A stretch of DNA of 64,000 bases. Source: Halichondria panicea. Lineage: Eukaryota; Porifera; Demospongiae; Suberitida; Halichondriidae. The translations under genes and the position numbers were made by a program. The notes under the pieces were generated by a model. The model was not told the DNA's origin. It did no database searches and worked only from the letters and a program-made list of their open reading frames with translations. This document shows positions 30,981 to 42,541 of this stretch, piece after piece. Positions within the stretch are counted from its first letter, which is position 1; the number at the start of each line of letters is the position of its first letter. The stretch covers positions 6,077,378 to 6,141,377 of the forward strand of contig NC_087381.1 of assembly GCF_963675165.1 (NCBI RefSeq), written 5' to 3'.

Positions 30981-31035
30981 CCGGGGGTCAAAGGTGGCGT
31001 TGATCGGATGGTACGGGAACCTCTTCTTTACCTGA
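30981..31035 (-). pseudogene. Relic of an endoglycoceramidase exon 3
   Basis: The 55 bases match the 5' part of exon 3 of the gene at 31431-35172 (34831-34885) with about five differences, including the acceptor side. Read on the minus strand it gives KKRFPYHPINATFDP. No other exon of a second copy was seen. It is a fragment left by a duplication or a decayed paralogue. Confidence 0.75.
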
Positions 31036-31430
31036 TAATTTATCAGGGCCTATTGACAATCCACGCATCCTTGTCAATATTTTTTACCATTGACAATATT
31101 TTTCACTATTGAATAATGAAACAAATGGAGCGCCATAATTATCAAGTCATCAGCCCTCCTATAACACTTTAACTAAAGCAAAATTCCCGAGAGGCATTTA
31201 AGCACCGGCCGCTGCATGTGCATGCTTGCAAAATTCATTCACACTGCAGGAAAACGATTATAATAATGGTTTTAGTATTTAATAAATAGTCTGTTAAAAT
31301 CACATAATTATATACTCAATTAATATTCCCTCCCTGTTCTCATGTCTTTTGCACAATCTCCACTGTTAATACCTGCACAATAATTATATAGAGAGGCGGG
31401 GGTGAAGCCATGCATGGAAGAGATGAGTGA

Positions 31431-34400
31431 TCAACTACGAACCTGTCCATCCATGACTGTCTCACTCAGACTGAGCTCTATTGTGTTGTGGCTGGTGCTG
31501 TACACTGCAGCTCCACTCGGAGACACACTGCATGCACCAAATATCAGCAGTATTATATATATGCATGCAGGCGGCTACACATGTTTGATTCAAGTCACCT
31601 GACAGTGAAGCCATTGGGATAGTGAATATCCTCGTTAAGGTAGATGAGTGAGGGGGCGTGAGCTAGCTTAGTACGAGCAATGAAGGAGAGGAGGAAGTTA
31701 CCAGTCTCTGGAGAGAAGGTCTGACTCACAAAGTCTCCACTCACAGCCTGCATGCATGCATGCATGAGATCGAATGAAAGGGAAATTTTTGAATTTGAAT
31801 TTTATCCAGCAGGAAAGGATTGTACTTAGCTATACGAACTCCTCGTGGACACAAACAAACTACTGTATAGCGGGTAATTTTCGTAAATAAAATATTCGTG
31901 GTTTTCGTGGTTGGAGGTTTGACCACAAATGAAGCGACTTGCCTATTATACCTTTACCTGCAGTGCAAGCAGCCACCACGAACATATTACCCACGAAGTC
32001 TCTTAATATTGCTGAACCACGAATTTTGTCCCCCGAAAATTACCCGCTATACAGTATGTAAATGCAAAAATTGAGATTGTGGTTTAATTCTGGTGGTTTG
32101 AGGGAATGCTGAGATTATTCCTGCGTTAATGATAATTATACATAATTATGAGCACACCTTGGCATACGTCCGTGTGAGTAACTCCAACTTGTGTGTCTGC
32201 AGACTACCATTCATGAACCACAGTCCCTCACTGGCTGATGAGCTCTGCGTTGTGAAATCTCCATAGCTATAATTAAATTATATAAATTATAAATTATTAT
32301 GTTCAACAATAATTAATTCATTATGACACGCTCACCCTTTGTATTGCCAATACGTCCATGACTGGAGGTGTTGGTCAGCTAGTCTCTATAAGTTATATAT
32401 ATATAATGTAAAGGTAGTCTGCTTTTGGTACGAAGCTCACTAGAATATCCAATGCATCCTCGTAAGGTTTGGAGCCCGGATAAGTGGCGTCATCGTAAGC
32501 ACCCCTGCATTTAGTAAGAGCAAGATCTAGAGTTAAACTTGGGGAATAGTATTCTTAAGGTCAATGGTCTGTCAGTGTGCATAACTTATATACTGTGCTG
32601 GTGTTCTATAGCTAAAAGTATGAAGACGGATATATACAGTGGGATCTATTATTATCTACTCTTGGTTAACAAAGAAGTAATTATCCCTCCATGCACCTAT
32701 AGATATAGAATACAGTATACTAGTTCAGTGAGTATTGTATTCGATGGGCTCACCATTCCGTAAGGAAACCAGCCACTCCCAGTTTCTTGGCATCATCCAT
32801 TCTTATCCCGACCACTTCTTTGTTTGAGGCATCACAGAATCGAGTGTTGCTAGGCTGTAAAAAACCGCAATGAGCAAATTCGACTGATGTAACTTATATA
32901 GGCAAGGAAAAGCAAAATGGAAAATCCAAGTTGCTGTTTTAACAAAAGTTATTTTTATATATACACGTATATACCATCTGAAAATAATAGTAGAATCATT
33001 GACGCTATAGCACTGACCTGCCCATGGCTGTCGAGGAACACACAGTAGAGATGGTAGGAGAGAGCTTGTCTGCATGCATGTATGTGCATGGATACAGAGA
33101 GAGAGTGACGTCAGTGAGACACCATATTTATATACCTGTCATTGAATGCCGGTCCACCAGGCCCCTCGCTCAGGCCGGTATTGGCAAAGCCTCCCACAGG
33201 AACCTGCATGCACATAGTGTGGTCACAATACGCATGCAATGTTTGTTAGAATAAATTAATGTTTACACTGGTTATGATGATAGTTGGCTCAAACATGATG
33301 ATGTGTTTCTGATCATACTTTCTGATGCTCTCATGGAGCTTCTTGTACATGGGCTGCAGGTTCTTAGCATCAGCCACGTCTGCATGTGAGTATATATAAA
33401 CACAGGTGGGCATATATTCTAGTGAAAACTCGACATTTGCGATTAAACCCCCAGTCCCCTAATAAGCCTGAACTTCTTGCAGAAAAGGGTGGGCATATTT
33501 TAGCAAGGGTACAGTATAGGCTACATACTAACAAGAATCCTCAGGAGAGTCACTATAGCTCACGTGGTTCAAGCTGGTCTGGATGTCGGTATACATCTCC
33601 TGCCCAAGGTTCGTTCAACAGCTCATAGGCGAGCACGTACTCGTTTCCCTCAAACCTCTCAGCCACTCTCTCCCAGAACATCCCAAAATGATCTTGTATT
33701 TGTTGCTCATTGTCATACAGACTTTGCCTGTATTGTGCGTGCTGTTTGATTTCCATTTACAGTCATGTGCATGGACACTCACATTGTCTTTCCCACTGCA
33801 TCAGTGAAGTAGTATGTAAAGAAGTTGTGTTTAGAGCACTCCTCTGCGTCGGGATACCTGCGGAAAGGTATCTGGCAATTAATGCACAATTTGATGCCCA
33901 TGCAATACATACCCTGTCTTGGGATCCACCTTGAATGGACTGAGTGTCGGTATAGGGGTTGGGAATTGAAGTGGTTTTATGGTCCGATTCTCATACAAGG
34001 CAGCATAATCTGGGGCCCCTTCCCCTATATATGCACACGCAGCTAGAACATAGCTACACATTATAACAGCTGAACACACCACAGAACTTGGGCGACCAGA
34101 CATCTTGGTGGCAGTCAAGGATGGTGTATATTCCAGCTTTTCCAAGGACATCCACAAAGTCAGCTAGAACCTACAACAGCTGTTCTAGTTTGCGGTTTTC
34201 TTTACTGTAAATTTACCGTACTATAATTATTTTTTTATCGAAATAAAAAATAATGATGCAAGTTTTATTGTAGTCAATCTGGATTTGCATATAGGTATAG
34301 GTGGAGAGAATAATTATTATACTGGTTGCATTTAGACAAAAGGTACAGTCTTATCAATGTACTCCGGCTCCCGGTATAATATGGATATGCCTACACTGGT

Positions 34401-35172
34401 CGGTGCATGGTTATCTAGCCCAGACAAAAAACCATTTCTTGTAGGCCTAGTTTACTTTATGAGAGGTAAATATGTATGTTGATTCCGTTAAGATATTAAA
34501 AAAATAGCTATACTGAACATCAAAACTTCTTACACATCACTGATTACCGTATAATGGCCATATTTCGAGGGTACAATATAATTATTATCGTATACATGCC
34601 TGCAGCAAAAAAGCTGCTATTTCCCACGAAATAAAGATCTTTCCATGAAAGTTTATACCCTTGAAATATGCCCGCTATACGGTATATCAAAATGCATGCT
34701 CTTACATCGAGATAGGTACTGTTGTAGCTTCCCTTGCTTGGCTCGAGCCCTGGCCAGGCCACATAGAGTCTCACAACACTAAACCCATTCTCCTTGAGGA
34801 AGGTCACATCCTCACTGCTCAGAGATAGCTGGGGGTCAAAGGTGGCGTTGATTGGATGGTACGGGAACCTCTTGTATACCTGATTAAAGCAAGTTTATAT
34901 CAATTATCAATCTCTCAAGTTGTGCATGTCTTTAAACTCACTATGTTCACTCCATGGAATATTCTTGCACGACCTGTACATAATAATTGGACATCATAGC
35001 AGCTATAGGGTGTGGTGCTAGCTAAGTATAGCTGAGCTCAGGTGTATGGCTTCTCACCATATGTATCCATGAACTGTCTGCTTGTCTTGTTGATGGAGAA
35101 GCAGCAATCATCTTGAGCAGCAGCACGGTTCAGCAACAACAATGCAAGGGCACACAACGCCAACTTCATCAT
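31431..35172 (-). CDS. Endoglycoceramidase-like glycoside hydrolase, family GH5
   Basis: Sixteen exons join to a 521-aa protein with no phase conflict: 35058-35172, 34942-34973, 34706-34879, 34080-34170, 33913-34024, 33783-33857, 33564-33727, 33267-33379, 33136-33203, 33018-33069, 32754-32854, 32441-32504, 32336-32385, 32158-32266, 31599-31747, 31431-31527. Endoglycoceramidases cut the bond between oligosaccharide and ceramide in glycosphingolipids. The N-terminus MMKLALCALALLLLNRAAAQ is a signal peptide, so the enzyme is secreted or lysosomal. The GH5 acid/base Glu is in LLNEPWAG (about E239) and the nucleophile in GFLTEWGAY (about E365). LDCHQDVWS, LSYHLYC and WTYWQYK are also family-like. 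A C-terminal beta-rich region follows. Length and order fit the family. The gene is divergent from the FRRS1-like gene, 269 bases away. Confidence 0.92.
31861..32056. mobile_element. MITE with TACTGTATAGCGGG ends
   Basis: Inverted ends TACTGTATAGCGGGTAATTT / AAATTACCCGCTATACAGTA, 196 bases, in an intron of the glycosidase gene. It is the same family as 46955-47156; both contain CCTTTACCTGCAGTGCAAGC. Confidence 0.85.
34545..34684. mobile_element. Small TACCGTATA-ended MITE
   Basis: Ends TACCGTATAATGGCCATATT and ATATGCCCGCTATACGGTA are imperfectly inverted. It is a relative of 31861-32056, in an intron of the glycosidase gene. Confidence 0.65.
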
Positions 35173-35441
35173 CTTAGCTTAATAAAAGGTGATCTCACTG
35201 ACTTAACAATATTCATGCCGTATACATTCCACACAATAACCAATTGTTGCATGTTAATCAGAAGCACCATGTAACTTGACCTTTTGATTGGTGCATGCTC
35301 GCCAACATTCCGGCAAAATAATTATTAATCATTGGTGCAACAATCTAGGACGTTTTACCATAGATTGAAGAGTTAGACTCTTCAATCTATGGTTCTACAC
35401 AGAGAGATAGATAGTGAAGAGCTGTTAATACAAGTAACAAG
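35173..35441. promoter_or_regulatory. Shared divergent promoter with 37-nt palindrome
   Basis: The 269 bases between the two start codons must hold both promoters or 5' UTRs. They contain a perfect inverted repeat at 35357-35393: ACCATAGATTGAAGAGT, a TAG spacer, then its exact complement. No TATA box is clear. The palindrome could be a two-fold protein site, an RNA hairpin in the 5' UTR of the plus-strand gene, or a small foldback insertion. Confidence 0.6.
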
Positions 35442-38400
35442 ATGCAAGAGTGTCTCCTAGTAGTGCTGCTGCTGCTGTGCAGTGTGTCAGGCTATCCCAG
35501 TGGCCCTCCAGCTGCAGACCACTCCAGTGTAGTGTGCCAGGAGCTCAGCCCCAGCCTACAAGCTCATGGACCCCCACACAGTGGACATGGTGGATACCTG
35601 CTCCGGTTGCAACCTCCACTCACTAAAGTTGGACAAGCCCTTCACTATGAGCCTGGAATGGAGTACAATGGTGACGTCACTTTTGCATGCATAGATTACA
35701 GTCAGTAGAACATTGCAACATATTCTTGACAGAGGTATATATACAGCAAACTAACTAGTCTGTTCACTAACAATGGTCAATAGTCATTTTTATGTGCCTG
35801 GAGTCGAGTATGGTTGAGCATGAGGGTGGGTATTGTGAGACATACTGATAATCATACTGTTGATCCCCTTAAGGCTTATTTATTATAGGGGGGCTATTGC
35901 AGCATCATTGAGCTAGCAAACTATAGTCTGATCGTCAATAGTTTAATATGAGGGCAAGAATTGTACTTTGATTTGCTCAGGGGTACAGCTCGAGGGCATG
36001 AGCAATAACAGCAGCGGAGGTTACAATGACATCAAAGCTATTTGCTGTATATACAAGAGATCCTGCATGCATGCAGCTTCTATATATACGCCGTGTTTCT
36101 GCATGCTAAATCTACTATATAGAAGCTCTGTACAAGCCAAGGAAACAGTTTATACCTTGATGACGTTTGTGTTGCTTGTGAGATATTGCTTTTTTAGCGT
36201 ACATACAGTAGATTAGTTGTTGATTAGCGTAGTACAGTAGATATTTGCACTATCATGCAGTTAATTGGGAAAGTTTGTTCCTTGTATTGTGGCTGTTGTT
36301 GAATAATCTAGTCATCACGGTTCATATTAGCTTTCAGTGTACTTAGTTACTATAGCTTTGGGTTTCGTGGTTAGGGGGCAATAGGTTGGGTTCCAGGTAT
36401 CGCCACCACATCCTAATTGAGTGATACCATCTGTACTCTGTGAATGTCATGCATCCGTATTCCCGAAGCCTTTGATGTGGCACCTATACCAAGAACATGT
36501 GAAACAGGATATGCATGTATAAAGTATAGTGTATAGCTGACCAGACAGCCCTGGCCTACATTGTATAGTTTACAACCGTATCCTACACATAAAACCATCC
36601 ATCCAGCTGTGAGTCAATTTAAATCCTTTGAAGAGCCTGGAATGTTAATTGCTGGCTTCCACAGTAATTACTCCTCCGGCCCACATGGTATATTCATGCA
36701 TGTTATTGCCACATGGGTGCATACGTGGATTAAAACTATATTGACTGTATACGGAAAGCATGGTGGTGAATACATGTAATAATAGATCTAGACAAAAACA
36801 TCAGTCATTTCTAAGTGTTCTTATGACTGTATGATATGCTCAAGAAGTGTATAGCCCCATTTTTGCTGATAACAAGTTATTGGGAAAAGGGGGCCCCACA
36901 TGTATGGTCATGCATGTGGGTGGATTCCCTTGAGTGTACGGAAACCTATGCATAATTATTATGGTGATGAAATATAGATAGCTATGTTTGACATGTAAAC
37001 AAATAAACATCAATCATTTTTCTAAATGTTCTTCTGCAGACTGTATGCATGGGGCAATTGGCTCAAGAAGTAGTTACTCCATTAATGTTGTGCTGATGAC
37101 AGTTCTCTTGAGCATGATATTCATCGTTTGCCCCGTGGCAACGTTATAGTAAAACTCATGAGTGTACGGAAACTCATGTTGTGGTGAAATAGATATATGT
37201 ACACAAATAGATCTAGACATAAACATTAATCATTTCTAAGTGTTCTCATCTAGATCTTCTGCATACTGTATTAGAAGCACAATCAGCAACTTGACAATTC
37301 AAGGTAGCTATATATAGCTAGATTCTCAGAGCACTATTCTTTTTGCAATGGAGATCAAGTTTTACAAACCCAAATTAATGCATGGTCTATCTTACTATCT
37401 ATAAATGAGCTTGAACAGTTTTCGTAATTGGTTATCTCACAATAATTATAATATGCTCAGTCTCTATAATAATTGTGCTGTTGAGTATGAGTATGAGGTG
37501 TGGTATATAATGTGTACCATGCATGCATATATTTATAGACTGTCTCCTTTCCCCATGCATGTACAGTGGAGCTGGTTGGTACGACTCACTCCTTTAAAGG
37601 ATTTATGATACAAGCTCGAGACCCTGCGACGCCTCCTCCTTCTGTTCCTCATCTGATTGGTCAGTTCACAGCCGTCAATGATGGAGCAAAGACCCTCAAC
37701 TGCGACCAGGGGGGCGTGTCTGCTGGGGTGAGCTACTGCATGCATGAGCTTACATATACAATTATTATATAGTGAGGTACAGTTAGTGGTGTGCGTGGTA
37801 TACATGGCACGGGCGTAGCAAGCATGCAAGTTTAAAGTGGTCAGGTAAAGGTTTGTCTACTATTGCATACAGTGGTGAATTTTACCTATAAAAAAGTCAT
37901 CGCTTTATATACCTACAATCAACATGCGGCATTACAATATATGGACGACCATTACCAGGAACTGATCATGCAATTTTAAGAATGACAATCATCACCTATA
38001 CCCAGCTACAAAAAGTGGTCAGGCCAAAACCTGACCAGCCTGACCGCTTGCATGCTACGGCCTGACACGGGTGTGCACAATTTTAACCACAATCTGTTCA
38101 CACTAGCTTTCATCGCACACTATAATTCAAATCCATCCTCCTTGTATATAATTATGTATAATCTCCCCCTCTGTCTATAGTGTTTGAATATTGTTTATAT
38201 ATAAATCTCTGTCTCTATATTGGCATGGCACGACATGTGATGGTCATAATATTGTACTCCTTATACACACAGGCCACTGTGGCTCATAGCAATGCCCTCC
38301 CCCGCTCCGTAGTGCAGCTCACGTGGACAGCACCACTGAGCAACGGCACTGTGGACTTCTTGTGAGTGTGAGAATTAATTTTGCTTGTATAGCCAGGGGG

Positions 38401-41400
38401 AGGTGTATTTATACACTACTTGTAGTGCAGCGTACTGCATGTATATGCATGCAGTTAAAATGACATGTTTGGAAAACTATTTCTTCTTGTACAATTACGA
38501 TCTCTCTAATTAAGTCCATACTATTTCCTGCTTATACTTTCATATATACCACCTCTCCCTGATCATGCAGCTACACAGTGGTGAGAGAGAAGGCTGTCCA
38601 CTTTGATCAGCTCAGTGCTGCTCAATTGGTGAGTTATATGAATAATTAACTTGGAGTCCACATGCATGCACTCACTAATTATATACTACCTCCAGGGACC
38701 ACCCCTCTTTAGCAATGCCCCTAGCAACACTCTTCCACCAAACAAAACACCAGACAAGTATCGGCTCCAGTTTCAAAATCCACAGAATTGTACCATAATT
38801 GGCGACTGCAGTGTGTACGTTGCCATAGATACTAATCGTGGGAACGACAGTTGGTTGGATATCTACATGGAGGGAGAAGCAGAAGGATGGGTGGGTGTCG
38901 GCTTTACCAAGGCTCCGCACATGGTAAGCACCATGAATTCATCACAGCTATACACTCCGGCAGAGCTCGAAATTACAGTCTGACACCTGACAAAATCCAG
39001 TCATTATGTGCACGTGGCTGATCATTGCACGTGTTAGTCAGATATTTTGTCAGAGCATGCATGTAAAGCTAGCCAGAGATCGCTATAGGGTTAGCTATTC
39101 TAGCACTAATAAGAGCCCTTGTCACAGTTCTAGTAGATCATCAGAACAGTTAGAAGTGTGGATAAATGGATCAGTGCAAGAATTACAAATTGCCTCATGG
39201 CTGTACATTGAATGTATGTTAGCTAGCTGAGAGCAAGCGAACTTTTTGAAGTTCTTAGTTTGTTCTCTCTCGCTCTGGCTGAAGGGTCTCTTTCTCTTGG
39301 CTGGTGGATCTCTCTCTACAAAGTTTCATGATAAGCTATCAGGCCTAAGAAACTTGAACGAGTTTACTGATGGCTCAAGGAATACTCGAGTGTCCAACTT
39401 CGAAGATCAGCCTCATGCACAAGAACCAATGACTGTGTGCCTATAATTATCTGATTTTGAATATAAAAATTATTGAAATTTTGCGGCCACCTTCATGTTG
39501 ATAGCATGTCAGAGGAAAATTATAATTATGTTGTTGTCGAATCAAAACATTAATTGGACTGACATTTGACAGTCATGCTAATAGTTTAGCGCGAGCCCTA
39601 GCTGCTCCGGTATCTAGTGGCGGATCTAGAAAAATTGGTAGGTAGGTGCTAAGCAAGAGAGGCAAAGAGCAGAAAATCAAGGATTACGCCCCTTTTGACG
39701 GTATCCATGCATAATTATGACATTACTATTAGGTGTGGTTTGCATTGCAGAGGTTCCTTGCACTCTAGCTCTTGTCGAGTCTTGGCCTGCACTGCAGTGC
39801 AGCTAGTATCATAGCTTTTAAAAGACGCTACTGCATGTAATAGATAGATCTACTGCTACTCAGCTAGCTAGTACCAAATCTGAGAGTGACTTCCACAGCC
39901 AATGAGTGAGACACAAAGATAATTATATTTGTCCAAGGTCAGGGTGCTTGAGCATCCTCTGCTACCTGCTATATAGATCCGCCCCTGCACTGTATCATGT
40001 ATATAGGACCATGCAGTATAATTATGTGAGTGCCACATATCTTTATTTCATTCACTATACACGCACATGTGTACTCTATTTCGCCGCTAGATTAATGCTG
40101 ATGTAGTGGCTTGCAATCTGCTGGGATACAAGATGGTGGTGCTAGACTTGTTCAACCCGTCTTACACTAGCCTCACTGACGAGATACAGGATGTATATCT
40201 GTTTGATGGGAAGTACATGGACGGGCGGCTCTCTTGCACGTAAGGGGAAGAGGGGCTCTTACCTGTCATATAGTTATAGTTAGGTGGTTATAACGATTAG
40301 ATTGTACCATAATTGTGATGATGATGTTTAAGAGTGTGTCGTTTACACACCACCCTGTGTGTTAAATTAACTAGCAAAAGCACAACATAAGCTAGGACAC
40401 TAAATATACTCACTGTTACCCTCCCCCCCCCACTCCACTTACACACGCACAGAGTCATCAAGCGTATCCTACCATCAGACGAGTTTGACATTGACCTCGA
40501 CCAAGACCTCTACGTTCTGTACGGCAAGCGATCAAAGAATGTTACTTCTCCTCTACACACTATTGACCCTCACGATTCTGACCCTTTGATCAGTAAAAAA
40601 AAGATAAATGTTGCCCATGACAACGGATCAGCGAGTGGAGAGAACGAGCTCTTTAAAAATGCACTCGTGAAGACTCATGGTGCACTCATGTTAGTGACAT
40701 GGCCGCTACTAGTCGTGACTGGCATATTCTTCCCCGTGTTTATGAAGCCGGCACTACCTGGTGGAGGATGGTTTAAGGTAATCAGTCCGCACAGCTAGTG
40801 CTTATAGGTCCAAGTATACTATAGTATTTCTGATAACTATAATAGTATAATCTCAATCAATGACAGTTTTTCTTGCATTTCCAAGTAGCCGCTATAACCG
40901 TAATCTTGAGCAATTACATCATTGTGGGTATAATTATGAATGTACTTATAGCCTCCAATGATGATTTGTCATGATTACAGATCCACCGTGTTCTGATGCT
41001 GACGTCTGTGGTTGTGGGGGCTGTTGGTTTCGCCGTGGTGTTTATCGCTCATATCCATGAGTCCATTCCTGGTCTTATTCCACTCGGTCAGGGGAAGGTG
41101 GGTGAAGACAGAGGGTGGGCAGAAGCAACTGGCTTTAGTCTAAGAATGGCAGCTACTTTGTGTAACTTTTCCTCTCTTTTCAGGTGCTCAGAACGTCTCA
41201 TTTCTCTGTGGGGGTATTAGGGATGGCCCTGCACCTGATCAATGTGAGTTAGCATATACATTGTAGAGCACAATTAATACTTCACTCCCTCCCCCCCCCA
41301 GCCGATCATCGGTATCCTGCGATGCAGCTCAGACAACCCCAGGAGGTGGATATTTGACCTCCTCCATGGGAAGGTGGTGGGCCTCTTCTCTCTACTGCTA

Positions 41401-42130
41401 GCACGTACGCGAGTCAGTTAGATGGTTTATGTGTGAAGAAATCCCATAATTATAGCAGAGATTGTCTATTTTCCCTCCTCTATAATAATTGTTGATGTTC
41501 GATATTTTATTATTTATAGTTGAATGTCCACTTTTTTGCCTTAACTCACTGTGTTTCACTCCCCACGCACAGTTGTCAACATAGCCATAGGTGCTTATTT
41601 GCTGGACCCCACTCGCGTATTCTGGGTGGTGGTGGCTTGGGAGGCAGTGTTCTTGGTAACTGTACTCATACTGTTGACCATGTTCTCATGCCTAGCAGCA
41701 AGGTCGCCCCCAAAAGGTGAGCACAATTCATGTGACGTATGTTTGGTAGCTATTTGATGTGAGCATAATTATTATAATTTTAATGATCAATCATATCTCT
41801 TATCACACACTCACACCCACCCACCCACACCCACACACACGCACACTCACACCTACCCACACACTCACACACACAGAATCAACTTCACGAGCTCCGTCAC
41901 CATCAAACGTTCAGGTACTGTTCAAGACGGAATCTGCCTTCGGGGGATGTATTAAATTATTACGGGGCTGTCTGAAGAGAGAGCGACAAGAAAAAACTCC
42001 TCTGATTACCAACACTGTGACTGGATATAAAAAACTGCGTTGGGCTAGTTTCTACGTTCTTAACATCGTTTCTGTAGCACTGGTAGTGGCTGCTATTGTG
42101 CTGATTGCTCTAACAAAACTTACCACATAA
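35442..42130 (+). CDS. FRRS1: Reeler-DOMON-cytochrome b561 protein (FRRS1 type)
   Basis: Twelve exons give 638 aa with no phase conflict: 35442-35670, 37567-37727, 38273-38361, 38571-38628, 38696-38923, 40091-40239, 40453-40777, 40981-41097, 41184-41243, 41302-41404, 41573-41716, 41877-42130. The family couples transmembrane electron transfer to extracellular substrates such as ferric iron. A signal peptide (QECLLVVLLLLCSVSG) precedes a Reeler domain (about 20-165, with HSFKGFMIQARD and VQLTWTAP), a DOMON domain (about 185-345, with EGWVGVGFTKAPHM) and a cytochrome b561 region (about 375-555). Candidate haem-binding His lie in KTHGALM, IHRVLM, TSHFSVG and LLHGKVVG. An extra C-terminal hydrophobic helix (ASFYVLNIVSVALVVAAIVL) follows. 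The length is close to vertebrate FRRS1. It shares its promoter with the endoglycoceramidase gene. Confidence 0.9.
36770..37270 (+). repeat. Three degenerate tandem copies in FRRS1-like intron 1
   Basis: Segments near 36770-36850, 36945-37075 and 37180-37270 share AAACAT(C/T)AATCATTT, TAAGTGTTCT and CTCAAGAAGT in the same order. They fill part of the 1.9-kb first intron. No coding content. Confidence 0.55.
37805..38068. mobile_element. MITE with CGTAGCAAGCATGC ends
   Basis: The left end GGGCGTAGCAAGCATGC and the right end GCATGCTACGGCC are inverted, and GTGGTCAGG occurs inside both ends. It is related to 12340-12528. It lies in the second intron of the FRRS1-like gene. Confidence 0.65.
39615..39987 (+). 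mobile_element. Degenerate CAGTGGCGGATC-family MITE
   Basis: TAGTGGCGGATCTAG at the left and ATAGATCCGCCCCTG at the right are the same termini as 6910 and 22058 with several changes. The length (about 373) also matches. It lies in intron 5 of the FRRS1-like gene; no target duplication was recognised. Confidence 0.55.
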
Positions 42131-42541
42131 AACTTTTTTTTATGGTGTCTGGAGATAACAATTGAACTGAGTAATTGAATTGAGTTGGATTTTTTCTTGT
42201 ATCAGTAGCGCTTAGATATCAAATTCATTTTTATAATTATAATTGTTCTACGCATAAAGTACAAAAAGGACGAAGACCGAATACATTTTCCCCAACAAGG
42301 CTATACTCGTATTGTTGGTTTGACAAAACGTGTAACTGATTAAAGAAGGCTGTGAACTTCTTACTATTAATTGTTACTTCTCCCACTCATATTGCCAGTA
42401 AGACTAGCACCTCCTAGCATCTGCCTAATTCATGGATGAAGGGAAAGGTCGTTAAATTATTAGGGGAATGGTCGTCAGTAGAACAACCTGTTTGTAAGGG
42501 TATAGTTATAAATAGAATAAATACGGTAAACAGTATGAACA

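Noticed and set aside
37533-37829. Minus-strand 98-codon ORF
   Set aside because: It is antisense to the FRRS1-like exon at 37567-37727.
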